Notes: generated from the letters alone by a model not told the origin. Shown: positions 18,398 through 26,840, numbered from the stretch's first letter. The stretch: DNA of 64,000 nt from an uncultured Lachnospiraceae bacterium (GCA_910585765.1 CAJUES010000006.1:28777-92776), one strand, 5' to 3'. Program-made: numbers and translations.

Positions 18398-19804
18398 CTA
18401 TTCCTTCCCGTTCCAACAGTACGTGCAGAGCTTACAACGGTCAAGTCCCGTCGCGTCGAGCATGTCATCCAGCCTGTTAAACCGGAGCGAGGTAAAGTTC
18501 AGCTCCTTTCTGATCTCCTCGACCATCTGCTCATATTTCTCAGACTCCGGATCCGCGTACGCCTCCAGGATCTCCCTGGTGACATGTCCGTTTTCCAGCC
18601 GCTCTATGACGCGCCTGGTGATCAGATCCATCTCCGAGGAGGAGCGGGAGAAATTCAGATATTTGCAGCCGTACAGCAGCGGTGGACACGCCGGGCGGAT
18701 ATGAACCTCCTTTGCGCCGCTCTGATACAGGAATTCCGTCGTCTCCCTAAGCTGTGTGCCCCTCACGATCGAGTCGTCGATCAGCAGCAGGCTCTGATCC
18801 TTGATCAGTTCGTCCACTGCCAGCAGCTTCATCCTGGCGATCAGATTCCGCTTGCTCTGCATGGTCGGCATAAAGGAGCGCGGCCACGTCGGCGTGTACT
18901 TGATAAACGGTCTGGAGAACGGAATGCCCGATTCATTGGCATATCCCACAGCGTGTGCGATGCCGGAATCAGGCACGCCCGCCACGATATCCGGTTCCAC
19001 ATTGTCGCGCTGTGCCATCTTTTCACCGCAGCGGTAGCGCATCTGCTCCACATTGACCCCCTCGTAGGAACTTGCGGGATACCCGTAATAGACCCACAGG
19101 AAGGTACAGATCCTCATCTCTTTCTGCGGATTCACGAGCGTCACGCAGTTCTTCTCCGTCATCACCGCGACCTCACCCGGCCCCAGCTCCTTGTAATCCA
19201 CGTACCCGAGATTCTTGTATGCAAAATTCTCAAACGATGCGCAGAAACCGTCGTCCTTCCTTCCGATCACGACGGGCGTCCTGCCGTACTTGTCCCGCGC
19301 GGCATAGATCCCCGCCTTGTTCATCAGCAGGATCGACAGTGAACCGTCGATCGCATCCAGCGCAAAATTGATGCCCTCTATCAAATTTTCCCTGCGGTTG
19401 ATGAGCGCCGCCACAAGCTCTGTGGCGTTGACTTCCCCGCCGCTCATCTCCTGGAAGTGTGCATGTCCCACATCAAAAAGTCTCTGTATCAGCTCATCCG
19501 TATTGTTGATCTTCCCGACAGTCGTCAATGCGTACGTGCCGTGATGTGAGCGTATGATCAACGGCTGCGGCTCATAGTCCGATATACAGCCAATACCATA
19601 GTTCCCGTGCATCTCGTTCACATCTTTGTCAAATTTGGTTCGAAACGGTGCATTCTCAATGTTGTGGATCGCCCTGTTAAACCCCTCTGCCCCGTAAACG
19701 GCCATCCCGCCGCGCCGGGTTCCCAGATGGGAGTGGTAATCAATGCCAAAAAACAGATCAAATACACAATCCTGCTGTGATGTTACTCCAAAAAAGCCGC
19801 CCAT
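18398..19804 (-). CDS. PurF-like amidophosphoribosyltransferase homologue without glutaminase nucleophile
   Basis: This 468-residue protein has the two domains of glutamine PRPP amidotransferase. The PRPP loop LLIDDSIVRGTQLRET is intact, and cysteines (CTFLWVYYG, RPACPP, CKLCTYC) fit the Fe-S type of Bacillus PurF. However, the mature protein should begin with Cys, and here the N terminus is MGGFFGV: Cys is replaced by Gly. The glutaminase segment that normally reads HxRYSTxG is NYGIGCIS, and HNGN is TVGK. The glutamine site is therefore probably dead, leaving an ammonia-dependent or regulatory protein. The ATG has AAAGGAAAC upstream. A normal PurF would have to be elsewhere in the genome. 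Confidence 0.88.
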   Translation of the reverse strand: MGGFFGVTSQQDCVFDLFFGIDYHSHLGTRRGGMAVYGAEGFNRAIHNIENAPFRTKFDKDVNEMHGNYGIGCISDYEPQPLIIRSHHGTYALTTVGKINNTDELIQRLFDVGHAHFQEMSGGEVNATELVAALINRRENLIEGINFALDAIDGSLSILLMNKAGIYAARDKYGRTPVVIGRKDDGFCASFENFAYKNLGYVDYKELGPGEVAVMTEKNCVTLVNPQKEMRICTFLWVYYGYPASSYEGVNVEQMRYRCGEKMAQRDNVEPDIVAGVPDSGIAHAVGYANESGIPFSRPFIKYTPTWPRSFMPTMQSKRNLIARMKLLAVDELIKDQSLLLIDDSIVRGTQLRETTEFLYQSGAKEVHIRPACPPLLYGCKYLNFSRSSSEMDLITRRVIERLENGHVTREILEAYADPESEKYEQMVEEIRKELNFTSLRFNRLDDMLDATGLDRCKLCTYCWNGKE

Positions 19805-19902
19805 ATCAGTTTCCTTTCCATTTTGAGTTCATTCATTTTCGTTGTACCGGCAAGCCCAAACACATGTCCCATATCAGCATGATATTTTAGACCTTTAACT
19901 AT

Positions 19903-19931
19903 ATTATATTTCTTTAAGCCAAATACCACAA
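19903..19931 (-). promoter_or_regulatory. Likely promoter of the PurF-like/chemoreceptor run
   Basis: On the minus strand TTGTGG (19931-19926) and consensus TATAAT (19908-19903) are 17 bases apart, about 95 bases upstream of the PurF-like start. No purine riboswitch consensus was recognised in the leader. Confidence 0.45.
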
Positions 19932-19957
19932 GTAAAAATTTCACCCGCACAAATAAA

Positions 19958-19990
19958 ATCGAGCAGGGAGTACACACCTCCCCGCTCGAT
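19958..19990 (-). terminator. Rho-independent terminator after the SUKH gene
   Basis: ATCGAGCAGGGAG (19958-19970) pairs with CTCCCCGCTCGAT (19978-19990) with one mismatch; on the minus strand it is followed by ATTTTATTT. It sits directly at the 3' end of the SUKH gene. Confidence 0.8.
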
Positions 19991-20680
19991 CTATCTTCTT
20001 CCCGTCTGTATATAAAAACTGTAGTCCGGCTTCTCCCCGCCGCAGGCGCGCAGCTGGCACTCGTACGCCCTGTCGTACTTTCCGCAGAAATAAATGTCCA
20101 AAAGCGCCCTGAAATCAGGAAACTTTCGCTCGCCGGTCACCACGCCCCTCCCGTCGATATATCCCGCCGCCTTCCAGTCAAATACCGTCTCGTCGAAGCG
20201 GCAGATCTGCCAGGTTGACGGATCGTCCGCACGCACATCGTTCTGATGCAGGTCGATGCACAACGGTCCATCCCACTCACCGATCGGAACAAAATTCTTC
20301 ACGCGCTCCAGTCGCAGATTCACAAGATTCCTGTCCGTACAGATCTTTCGGAAGCTCTCCATCCCGGCATACAGATTCCCCAGCGGATCCTTTTGCGGGA
20401 GCGAGACAAGCTCGATCCAGCACAAGCCTTTCTCGCTCTCCGGCTCGCTGTGCTCCGCGCCGTCTAACGGCACGGGTGCGCACACTGTCGTAAAATCATA
20501 GCAGTACGCCTTCAAATATGCCCGGAAAAGAGCCGGAAGCCTGACACCGAACCGGCGCTCAAACCTGTCGAGATCCCCATCCGTCACTGTGCTGGGCATC
20601 AGCATGGATTCGCTGGCAGCCCCTCTCCTGATCAGTCTCTGAAATGCTCTCTCTACGATCTGTTCTTCCGCACTGCACAT
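19991..20680 (-). CDS. SMI1/KNR4 (SUKH) family protein
   Basis: This 229-residue soluble protein has the SUKH fold pattern: DLDRFERRFGVRLPALFRAYLKAY at the N terminus and PIGEWDGPLCIDLH in the middle, which match the paired helices and the strand motif of SMI1/KNR4 proteins. SUKH members in bacteria are often immunity proteins against contact or polymorphic toxins; no toxin gene is adjacent, so it may be an orphan immunity or a housekeeping variant. The ATG follows AAGGGG. It has its own terminator, and its upstream region carries two 12 bp direct repeats next to a promoter with a weak -35, suggesting control by the neighbouring LytTR regulator. Confidence 0.72.
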   Translation of the reverse strand: MCSAEEQIVERAFQRLIRRGAASESMLMPSTVTDGDLDRFERRFGVRLPALFRAYLKAYCYDFTTVCAPVPLDGAEHSEPESEKGLCWIELVSLPQKDPLGNLYAGMESFRKICTDRNLVNLRLERVKNFVPIGEWDGPLCIDLHQNDVRADDPSTWQICRFDETVFDWKAAGYIDGRGVVTGERKFPDFRALLDIYFCGKYDRAYECQLRACGGEKPDYSFYIQTGRR

Positions 20681-20727
20681 ATATCTTACCCCTTGCTGTT
20701 TCTTAATATTGATTCATATTGAGATAA

Positions 20728-20795
20728 AATATAGCATAACCGCGGACACATATGTCTAAAACGGCGAAATCCGTATCTGAAATGGCGAAATCCGT
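20728..20795 (-). promoter_or_regulatory. Promoter with paired direct repeats (candidate LytTR site)
   Basis: On the minus strand ACGGATTTCGCC occurs at 20795-20784 and again at 20774-20763, exactly 21 bases apart. Seven bases later is a poor -35 (GACATA, 20756-20751), then 17 bases and TATATT (20733-20728). Two direct repeats at two-turn spacing next to a weak -35 are the hallmark of LytTR activators such as ComE and AgrA. Confidence 0.6.
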
Positions 20796-20810
20796 CGTTT
20801 TTTTGTCGTT

Positions 20811-22091
20811 TCAGGTACGCTCCTTGACAGGGACGTACATCATGATCCGGACATCAAAAATGCCGTCTGCACTGCTTATTTCCATGCTGCCGTCATATTT
20901 TTCCACGATCCGTCTGACATTCCTGATCCCCAGTCCATGAACCAAAGCGTCATCCCCCCTGTCATAGTCCTTGGTGGACAGATATCTGCCCTCCGACATG
21001 ATCCGCTCACCGCTGTAACTGTTTCTGATCTGGATGAACAGCATCCCCCTCTGATAGCGGATCCTAATCTGCAAAAACCTGTCCTCCGACTTTTCGGCAG
21101 CCTCGATCGCATTGTCCATCAGATTGCCCAGGATGATATTCCAGTCAAACGCTGTCATGTCCAACTCCCTCGGCACCGACACGCGGCACCTGACGCTTTC
21201 GAGCTCCCGCTTTGCCCGCTCGAGCAGCAGATTGACCAGACTGTCGATATCCGCGTTGCCGCTGCTGATATGTTCCCCCTCGCTCAGCAGATCCGCCTGC
21301 ATGTTTTGGACATACGCTGCGACCTCGCGCGCTTTTCCCTGCTCTGACAGCAGCCGTATCTCGCTCAAATGGTGCTTCAGGTCATGGCGGAGCCCGCGCA
21401 CCTTCTCCTCCGACCGCATCACGACGTTGAGCTGGTTGGAGTAGCTCTCGAGCTGGCGCGCCACGAGGGCGCTCTCCTTCAATTTGATGTACGCTCCCGA
21501 AAGCTCATCGCAGATATAGAACACGATCAGATTCAGACAGATGATCCCGGCGCCAAATGCCGTGCCGACAGATCTGCTCTTCTGCTCAAAGGCGATCAGC
21601 ACGAACACCATGACCACACTGATGAGCGGCAGGAAAATCAAGAGATCCCAATGCTTTAGCGCAGTGTCCTCCTTGATGTTCCTAAAGCAGAACTTCTCCA
21701 TCACGCGCTCGATCAAATACGCGAGCAGAAAGATGATATAGTACATCTCCCGCCCGTACGCTCCGTCCACTCTGCAGTCGTACAGCATGTACACTGCCAG
21801 CGTCTCGCAAAACAGGTTCATCCCCTGGACCAGAGACGCCGCCAGCAGCTTCTTCCCCTGTTTTCCGTGATAGATCTGTGCCAGCAGATACAGTAAAAAT
21901 ACGTCTGCCGCAAATGCTGCCAGCCCTGGCATCGGCAGCATCTCAACCAGACAGACCGCGCACAGATACAACACATACGCCGCCAGTCCCGTTCCTTTTT
22001 TTGCGCGCATCACATCAAAAAAGCAATGCATATACCGAAATACGATATACAGCGCTGCGATATGAAACACTATACTCTCATTTACTACCAT
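20811..22091 (-). CDS. GHKL-domain sensor histidine kinase (AgrC/CitA-like)
   Basis: This 426-residue kinase has six hydrophobic segments in the first 200 residues, then a dimerisation helix with the phospho-accepting motif RGLRHDLKHHLSEI and a GHKL ATPase: N box ILGNLMDNAIEAAEK and G box VHGLGIRNVRRIVEKYDG. This architecture is typical of receptors paired with LytTR regulators, often for peptides. It starts one base after the stop of the response-regulator gene, so the pair is co-transcribed. No processing gene of the AgrB/AgrD type was seen nearby. The signal is unknown; the DUF6273 membrane protein in the same operon may modify or present it. Confidence 0.92.
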   Translation of the reverse strand: MVVNESIVFHIAALYIVFRYMHCFFDVMRAKKGTGLAAYVLYLCAVCLVEMLPMPGLAAFAADVFLLYLLAQIYHGKQGKKLLAASLVQGMNLFCETLAVYMLYDCRVDGAYGREMYYIIFLLAYLIERVMEKFCFRNIKEDTALKHWDLLIFLPLISVVMVFVLIAFEQKSRSVGTAFGAGIICLNLIVFYICDELSGAYIKLKESALVARQLESYSNQLNVVMRSEEKVRGLRHDLKHHLSEIRLLSEQGKAREVAAYVQNMQADLLSEGEHISSGNADIDSLVNLLLERAKRELESVRCRVSVPRELDMTAFDWNIILGNLMDNAIEAAEKSEDRFLQIRIRYQRGMLFIQIRNSYSGERIMSEGRYLSTKDYDRGDDALVHGLGIRNVRRIVEKYDGSMEISSADGIFDVRIMMYVPVKERT

Positions 22092-22092
22092 C

Positions 22093-22812
22093 TCAAGAAT
22101 CCTGTCCCCATGCGTAATCCATGATCTGTTTCCGAACCTGTTTCCTGTAGGGCTGGCTGATATTCAGCTGCGCTCCCCCGCTCATCCGCACAAGCTCATA
22201 GCTGCACTCACTCATGTGGTTCATGTTGATGATAAACGACTGATGTATCTGTATGAAGTTTCCCGGCAGCACGCCTGCCAGGTCTTTGATCTTTCCGGTA
22301 AACTGTGTGACAGACTCCGCCGTGACCATGTTGATCTTTTTATTTTCACTGTAAAAATAATGTATGTCCCTGTAGGGAATCTTACAGCTATAGCCGTTTG
22401 CCCTGTACTCGAACACGGTATTGTTCCGGTTGTACAGGCGCAGCGCCTCGTCGATCGTATCATACACATCCTGCGCATTGATCGGCTTTATGAGAAAGTC
22501 GATCGGATGGATCTTGAACAGCTCGAGCGCGTAACTGCTCTTCGATGATATATAGGCGATGCTGACATCCTGATCCTCCAGCTCATGGCGGATCTGCCTG
22601 CCGATCTGTATGCCGTCCGTGGACACCAGCTCGATGTCCAGGAAGAGCAGGTCGACCGATTTGTTTTTCCGCATATCCTGATACAGCGCCTCCCCCGTAT
22701 ACCAGATCAGAACCTCTATCCCGACCTTATTCCTGTTGTCATACTCGTACACCATCTCCGCGATCTGCGCGCACGCAGCCCGCTCATCATCACAAATACC
22801 GACATAATACAT
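22093..22812 (-). CDS. LytTR-family response regulator
   Basis: This 239-residue protein has a receiver domain with the phosphorylatable aspartate in LLFLDIEL (about residue 57) and lysine in SSKSSYA/LIKPIN region, followed by a LytTR DNA-binding domain (about 135-235: IHYFYSENKKINMV, FIQIHQSFIINMNHM). It sits between the DUF6273 gene and its sensor kinase. LytTR proteins bind pairs of short direct repeats spaced about 21 bases; exactly such a pair lies upstream of the SUKH gene at 20763-20795, the best candidate target in this window. Confidence 0.94.
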   Translation of the reverse strand: MYYVGICDDERAACAQIAEMVYEYDNRNKVGIEVLIWYTGEALYQDMRKNKSVDLLFLDIELVSTDGIQIGRQIRHELEDQDVSIAYISSKSSYALELFKIHPIDFLIKPINAQDVYDTIDEALRLYNRNNTVFEYRANGYSCKIPYRDIHYFYSENKKINMVTAESVTQFTGKIKDLAGVLPGNFIQIHQSFIINMNHMSECSYELVRMSGGAQLNISQPYRKQVRKQIMDYAWGQDS

Positions 22813-22834
22813 ATCTGATCAAACCTTTCGATGC

Positions 22835-23857
22835 TTATTCCTGGCTGTCCGGCTCCTGTGTCTCCTCCGCTGTCACGCGCTCGGGCTCCCTGCCCGACAG
22901 CGTGATCTTCCCCGTGTCCACCTTCACCGCCGGACGCACGCCAAATCCTTCCAGTCCGACCGCCTTGTCGCCGCGCAGCAGCCTTGACCGGTACCCGATA
23001 TCGACGACATAACAGTTGCTTGCCGTGTCCGGCACAGGCTCACGGAGCCACCAGTAATACGCCTCGATCCCCAGCTCGAGTGAATACATGTTGTACCATG
23101 TCGTCTGATCCTGCCGGACTGCCTGCGCTGTCGGCCTGGCGCGGATGTTGACGTTCGCCTCGACGAGCCACGACAGCTCTTCCTCCGAGAGCAGATACAC
23201 CAGATCCGTGCTGCGGATTTCGCCTCCATCGAGCACATTGCCGTTTGTGACGTTCTCCGTCGGAACGATCGCCTCGCGCTCCTCCCTGGTGAAGCCGTTG
23301 AGGAATCCCGGCTCGCTCGCATAACCGTTCTTGTGGGAGGACATCGCGCTCGCGACAGGACCGATCCCGTCATAGACCACATTCTCCCTGTCCGAGTTCA
23401 GCCATGCCCGGAGATCCGAGTCCGCCCAGCGGCTGTTGCCGCGCACATGCGCCTGCAGCTCCATATTGCTGTCCGCCTCCGTCCTGCCAACGCTCCAATA
23501 ACTGTTTCCGTCGTCGTCATAGTTAAAGTCCCCGCTGTCTGCCGCGTTGAACGCCTTCATCGTGAGGATATGCTCCGATAGCAGCACCACCTCTCCGCGG
23601 TTCCCGTTCCTGATGACCCTCCACTCGATCGGTTCCCCGAGATAGGTTCCGAACAGGACGCGGTCCCCCAGGGCGGGCAGTGTATCACCATCCGCCCGTG
23701 GCGTGGCGCCCCGCTCATGAAAGTACATGATGATGCATACCGCCACAACCACCAGGATCTCGATCAGCTCGAGCGCCCTCTTGCGTTTGTCTGTATTCCT
23801 GTTTTTCTCCGAATGTAGAATATGCATAACTTCCCTCGACCAGTCTTTCCTTTTCAA
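22835..23857 (-). CDS. Membrane-anchored DUF6273 domain protein
   Basis: This 340-residue protein has a basic cytoplasmic N terminus, a single membrane helix at about 31-48 and an extracellular domain. The domain matches the DUF6273 pattern: VLFGTYLGEPIEWRVI, LLSEHIL, LRAWLNS, YWWLREP and GFGVRPAVKVD at the end. These domains resemble sulfatase-modifying/C-type-lectin-like folds, and their function is not established. The gene is first in an operon with a LytTR regulator (22 bases downstream) and its kinase, so a part in signal sensing is plausible. The start is 23857; a second ATG at residue 11 is possible. Confidence 0.78.
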   Translation of the reverse strand: MKRKDWSREVMHILHSEKNRNTDKRKRALELIEILVVVAVCIIMYFHERGATPRADGDTLPALGDRVLFGTYLGEPIEWRVIRNGNRGEVVLLSEHILTMKAFNAADSGDFNYDDDGNSYWSVGRTEADSNMELQAHVRGNSRWADSDLRAWLNSDRENVVYDGIGPVASAMSSHKNGYASEPGFLNGFTREEREAIVPTENVTNGNVLDGGEIRSTDLVYLLSEEELSWLVEANVNIRARPTAQAVRQDQTTWYNMYSLELGIEAYYWWLREPVPDTASNCYVVDIGYRSRLLRGDKAVGLEGFGVRPAVKVDTGKITLSGREPERVTAEETQEPDSQE

Positions 23858-23941
23858 AACTTTCTTCTATATATTTTACTATTACTTGTACCGTCTGTGC
23901 AATAGGAACTTAGGAACTGTTGGCTTGATGCATCTAAAAGA

Positions 23942-23959
23942 CAGGGAATCACTTCCCTG
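23942..23959 (-). terminator. Rho-independent terminator of the metal-efflux operon
   Basis: CAGGGAA (23942-23948) pairs with TTCCCTG (23953-23959); on the minus strand TCTTTTAG follows. It lies just after the P-type ATPase stop. A TAGGAACTGT repeat word lies nearby at 23911-23920. Confidence 0.65.
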
Positions 23960-23966
23960 CCTGACT

Positions 23967-25841
23967 TCACGATTTTAATGTTCTGGTGGCGTTCAAGACC
24001 GCGATGATCATCACGCCTACATCCGCAAAGATCGCCCACCACATATTGACAAAACCAAACGCACCCAGCCCGAGACACGCAAACTTGACAGCCAGCGCGA
24101 ACACGATATTCTGGTGCACGATGCCCAGCGTCTTTCTCGATATGTTCATGGCTGTGGCGATCTTCGCCGGATCGTCGTCCATCAGCACGATGTCTGCCGC
24201 CTCGATCGCCGCATCGGAACCCAGCGCCCCCATCGCGATGCCAATGTCCGCCCTCGACAGCACCGGCGCGTCATTGATCCCGTCCCCGACGAACGCAAGG
24301 CGCTCCTTCTCCCCCTTTGACGCCAGGAGCCGTTCCACCTCGGCGACCTTGTCAGCCGGCAGCAGCTCGCTCTTCACCACATCCACGCCAAGCTCCTCCG
24401 CCACTGCCTCCGCCACATTTTTCGCGTCGCCCGTCAGCATGACCACCTGCCTGACACCCGCTGCCTTGAGACCCGCGACCGCCGCTCTCGCATTCGGCTT
24501 GATGACGTCCGAGATCAGAATATATCCGGCATAGCTGCCGTCAACCGCCACATGGACCTCCGTCCCGGTCTTCTGCGGCACCGTGTACGAAACACCCAGC
24601 ATCTTCATGAACCTGGCATTTCCCGCCGACACTTTCCTGCCGTCGATGACCGCCGACACCCCGTGGCCGCTGATCTCCTCCACGTCACAGACCCTCGCCG
24701 CCTCGATCTGTTTTCCTGTCCTCCTGCCGTATGCGTCCTTCAAACTCTTGCTGATCGGGTGGTTCGAGTAGCTCTCCGCGTAGGCAGCCATCTCGAGCAG
24801 CGCGTCTGCTGTCACGCCCTCCGACGCCTCGATCTGTGTCACCTCAAAGACGCCTTTCGTCAGTGTGCCTGTCTTGTCACACACGACATACTTTGTCTCC
24901 GAGAGCGCCTCGAGGTAGTTGGAACCCTTTACAAGCACACCTTTTGAGGACGCGCCGCCGATGCCGCCAAAGAAGCTGAGCGGTATGGATATGACGAGCG
25001 CACACGGACAGCTGATGACGAGCGTCGTGAGCGCCCTGATCACCCACTGTGACCAGCCCGCCGGATTCCCCATCACGAGGTTTGCCACGGGCGGCAGCAG
25101 GGCAAGCGCGAGCGCGCCGATGCACACCGCAGGCGTGTAATACCTGGCAAAGCGGGTGATAAAGTTCTCTGACTTTGATTTCTTCATGCTCGAGTTCTCA
25201 ACCAGATCCAGGATTTTTGACACGGTGGACTCCCCGAATTCCTTCGTCGTCTCCATGCGGAGCAGCCCTGTCAGGTTCACGCACCCGCTGATCACCTCGT
25301 CGCCCTCCCGCACCTCTCTTGGAAGGCTCTCGCCTGTGAGCGCACTTGTGTTGAGCGTGGAGCTCCCCCCCACGACCACACCGTCGATCGGCACTTTTTC
25401 TCCCGGCTGCACCACGATCACTGTCCCGACCGCAACGTCGTCAGGATCGACCTGCTCGAGCTGCCCGTCCTGCTCGATGTTGGCATAGTCCGGTCTGATG
25501 TCCATGAGCGCCGATATGTTCCTGCGGCTCTTTCCCACCGCATAGCTCTGGAAGAGTTCGCCGATCTGGTAAAACAGCATGACGGCTGTCCCCTCGACAT
25601 ACTCCCCGAGGATGATGGCACCCACTGTGGCGAGCGCCATCAGAAAATTCTCGTCGAATACCTGGCCGTTGACGATCCCGAGCACCGCCTTTCTGAGAAT
25701 ATCATATCCGATGATGAGATATGGTATCAGAAACAGCGCCAGTCTGACATATTGGTTTTCGACCGGCATCAGGCAGAGCACCGCGGCCAGCACGGCAGAT
25801 ATGATAATTCTGAACAGTACCTTTTTTTGCTTCTTCGTCAT
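23967..25841 (-). CDS. Zn2+/Cd2+/Pb2+-type heavy-metal P-type ATPase
   Basis: This 624-residue transporter exports heavy metal ions with ATP. Visible motifs are TGES (actuator), the membrane metal site SCPCALV, the phosphorylation site DKTGTLT, SNHPIS (nucleotide-binding His-Pro) and GDGINDAPVLS. The C-terminal helices carry VKFACLGLG and FADVGVM, with the Lys and Asp that mark the Zn/Cd/Pb class (P1B-2). There is no N-terminal metal-binding domain; a separate HMA protein is encoded 63 bases upstream. With the ArsR-type Zn sensor gene further upstream, this forms a metal-resistance operon. The start ATG has AAAGGGCG some distance upstream. Confidence 0.95.
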   Translation of the reverse strand: MTKKQKKVLFRIIISAVLAAVLCLMPVENQYVRLALFLIPYLIIGYDILRKAVLGIVNGQVFDENFLMALATVGAIILGEYVEGTAVMLFYQIGELFQSYAVGKSRRNISALMDIRPDYANIEQDGQLEQVDPDDVAVGTVIVVQPGEKVPIDGVVVGGSSTLNTSALTGESLPREVREGDEVISGCVNLTGLLRMETTKEFGESTVSKILDLVENSSMKKSKSENFITRFARYYTPAVCIGALALALLPPVANLVMGNPAGWSQWVIRALTTLVISCPCALVISIPLSFFGGIGGASSKGVLVKGSNYLEALSETKYVVCDKTGTLTKGVFEVTQIEASEGVTADALLEMAAYAESYSNHPISKSLKDAYGRRTGKQIEAARVCDVEEISGHGVSAVIDGRKVSAGNARFMKMLGVSYTVPQKTGTEVHVAVDGSYAGYILISDVIKPNARAAVAGLKAAGVRQVVMLTGDAKNVAEAVAEELGVDVVKSELLPADKVAEVERLLASKGEKERLAFVGDGINDAPVLSRADIGIAMGALGSDAAIEAADIVLMDDDPAKIATAMNISRKTLGIVHQNIVFALAVKFACLGLGAFGFVNMWWAIFADVGVMIIAVLNATRTLKS

Positions 25842-25904
25842 CTCATTTCACGCCCTTTCCCGAAAGAATACAGTGCCCGCAAGATCCAGGCAAAATACTG
25901 TCTC

Positions 25905-26123
25905 TCACAAAAAGATCTCACAGTCGGATTCGACCTTCTTGCAGTTTTTCAGCACCTCTTTCATGACAGCGGACTCGTCGGCACCCTCCTCAAACTCGAC
26001 CTTCATCTTCTGCGGCATAAACGCGACTGTCGCCTCCTTCACGCCGTTTGTCCTGTTTGCCGCTTCCTCCATCTTTGCCGCGCACGCTGCGCAGTCCACC
26101 TCGATCTTGTATGTTTTTTTCAT
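25905..26123 (-). CDS. Heavy-metal-associated (HMA) domain protein
   Basis: This 72-residue protein starts MKKTYKIEVDCAACAAKMEEAA and is a single HMA domain. The metal-binding pair is DCAAC (Cys-x-x-Cys), with Asp before the first cysteine, as in Zn/Cd ATPase domains. It probably delivers metal to, or regulates, the adjacent P-type ATPase that lacks such a domain. The ATG at 26123 follows AAAGGAGA; the frame is open further upstream, but that part reads through the leader and is not supported. The gene follows a 166 bp insertion element that separates it from the regulator gene. Confidence 0.92.
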   Translation of the reverse strand: MKKTYKIEVDCAACAAKMEEAANRTNGVKEATVAFMPQKMKVEFEEGADESAVMKEVLKNCKKVESDCEIFL

Positions 26124-26221
26124 GGTTGGTCTCTCCTTTTCCCTTTTAATTTCTTTCAAATACCTAAAAATGCTTGTTTCATAGCACCACATCTGTCGGC
26201 CGTACTTTCGGCATATGCGCT

Positions 26222-26387
26222 CTAGTACAGCATTGCGCAAATAACATTGAATACAGCATCTGCTATTTGCACCAGTCCTGCGTTGTCGTCAGTCAACAAT
26301 GCCACCGCATTGCCTCCTTCCTCCGCCTTGTCCTGTCACAAATATCAGGCACTGTTTTTCACTGTTATTTAGGCAATGCTGTACTAG
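26222..26387. mobile_element. MITE-like element with about 50 bp terminal inverted repeats
   Basis: The ends CTAGTACAGCATTGC (26222-26236) and its exact complement (26373-26387) form a 15 bp perfect inverted repeat. Similarity continues inward for about 35 more bases with a few mismatches. The element is 166 bp and has no coding potential. A small hairpin, CAATGC/GCATTG (26297-26312), lies in the middle. CTAG at both ends could be a 4 bp target duplication. Its right end coincides with the TAG stop of the arsR-type gene. Confidence 0.75.
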
Positions 26388-26674
26388 TCCTCCAGCACAT
26401 GCTCCATCCCGATGCGTATGATCGCCGAGACGTGCTCATCCGCGATCGAATAATAGATGCTCTTCCCTTCCCGCTTCGTCCTGACAAGCTTGCTCTGCTT
26501 TAGGAGCGCCAGCTGATGACTCACTCCTGACTGTGTCAGGTTCAGCTGCTCGGCGATATCCCCCACACACAATTCCCCGTGATCCATCAGCAGGGAAAGG
26601 ATCGTGAGCCGGGTGGAATCCCCGAATATCTTGAATATCGCTGCCAGATCCTCTATGGTCTCCGGCGTCCCCAT
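26384..26674 (-). CDS. ArsR/SmtB-family zinc-responsive repressor
   Basis: This 96-residue winged-helix protein has the recognition helix in LTQSGVSHQLALLKQSKLV and the wing in TKREGKSIYYSI. The last helix reads DEHVSAIIRIGMEHVLE, which keeps the full alpha-5 zinc site of SmtB/CzrA (D-x-H-x10-H-x2-E). The alpha-3 site is incomplete (ELCVGD has one Cys where metal sensors of the CadC type have two). It should repress the efflux operon until zinc or a similar ion binds. I prefer the ATG at 26674, which follows AGGAGAG; a TTG at 26701 with GGAAGG is an alternative. A MITE-like element begins at its stop codon. Confidence 0.92.
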   Translation of the reverse strand: MGTPETIEDLAAIFKIFGDSTRLTILSLLMDHGELCVGDIAEQLNLTQSGVSHQLALLKQSKLVRTKREGKSIYYSIADEHVSAIIRIGMEHVLED

Positions 26675-26840
26675 CCGGACTCTCCTGTCTGTGTCCCTCA
26701 ATCAGCCACCTTCCTTTCTCGTGTTCTTCTGCCTGCTGTGATCGCAGACAGCATTGCTTCACTGTTCTGGCAACCTTGGACTTTTCTATGATGCGCAGCA
26801 TTTTCTTATATGAACATTTAATCATATATTCATTTATTTG

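Noticed and set aside
19832..19960. Purine riboswitch before the PurF-like gene
   Set aside because: The leader lacks the conserved purine aptamer core; only a promoter was found.
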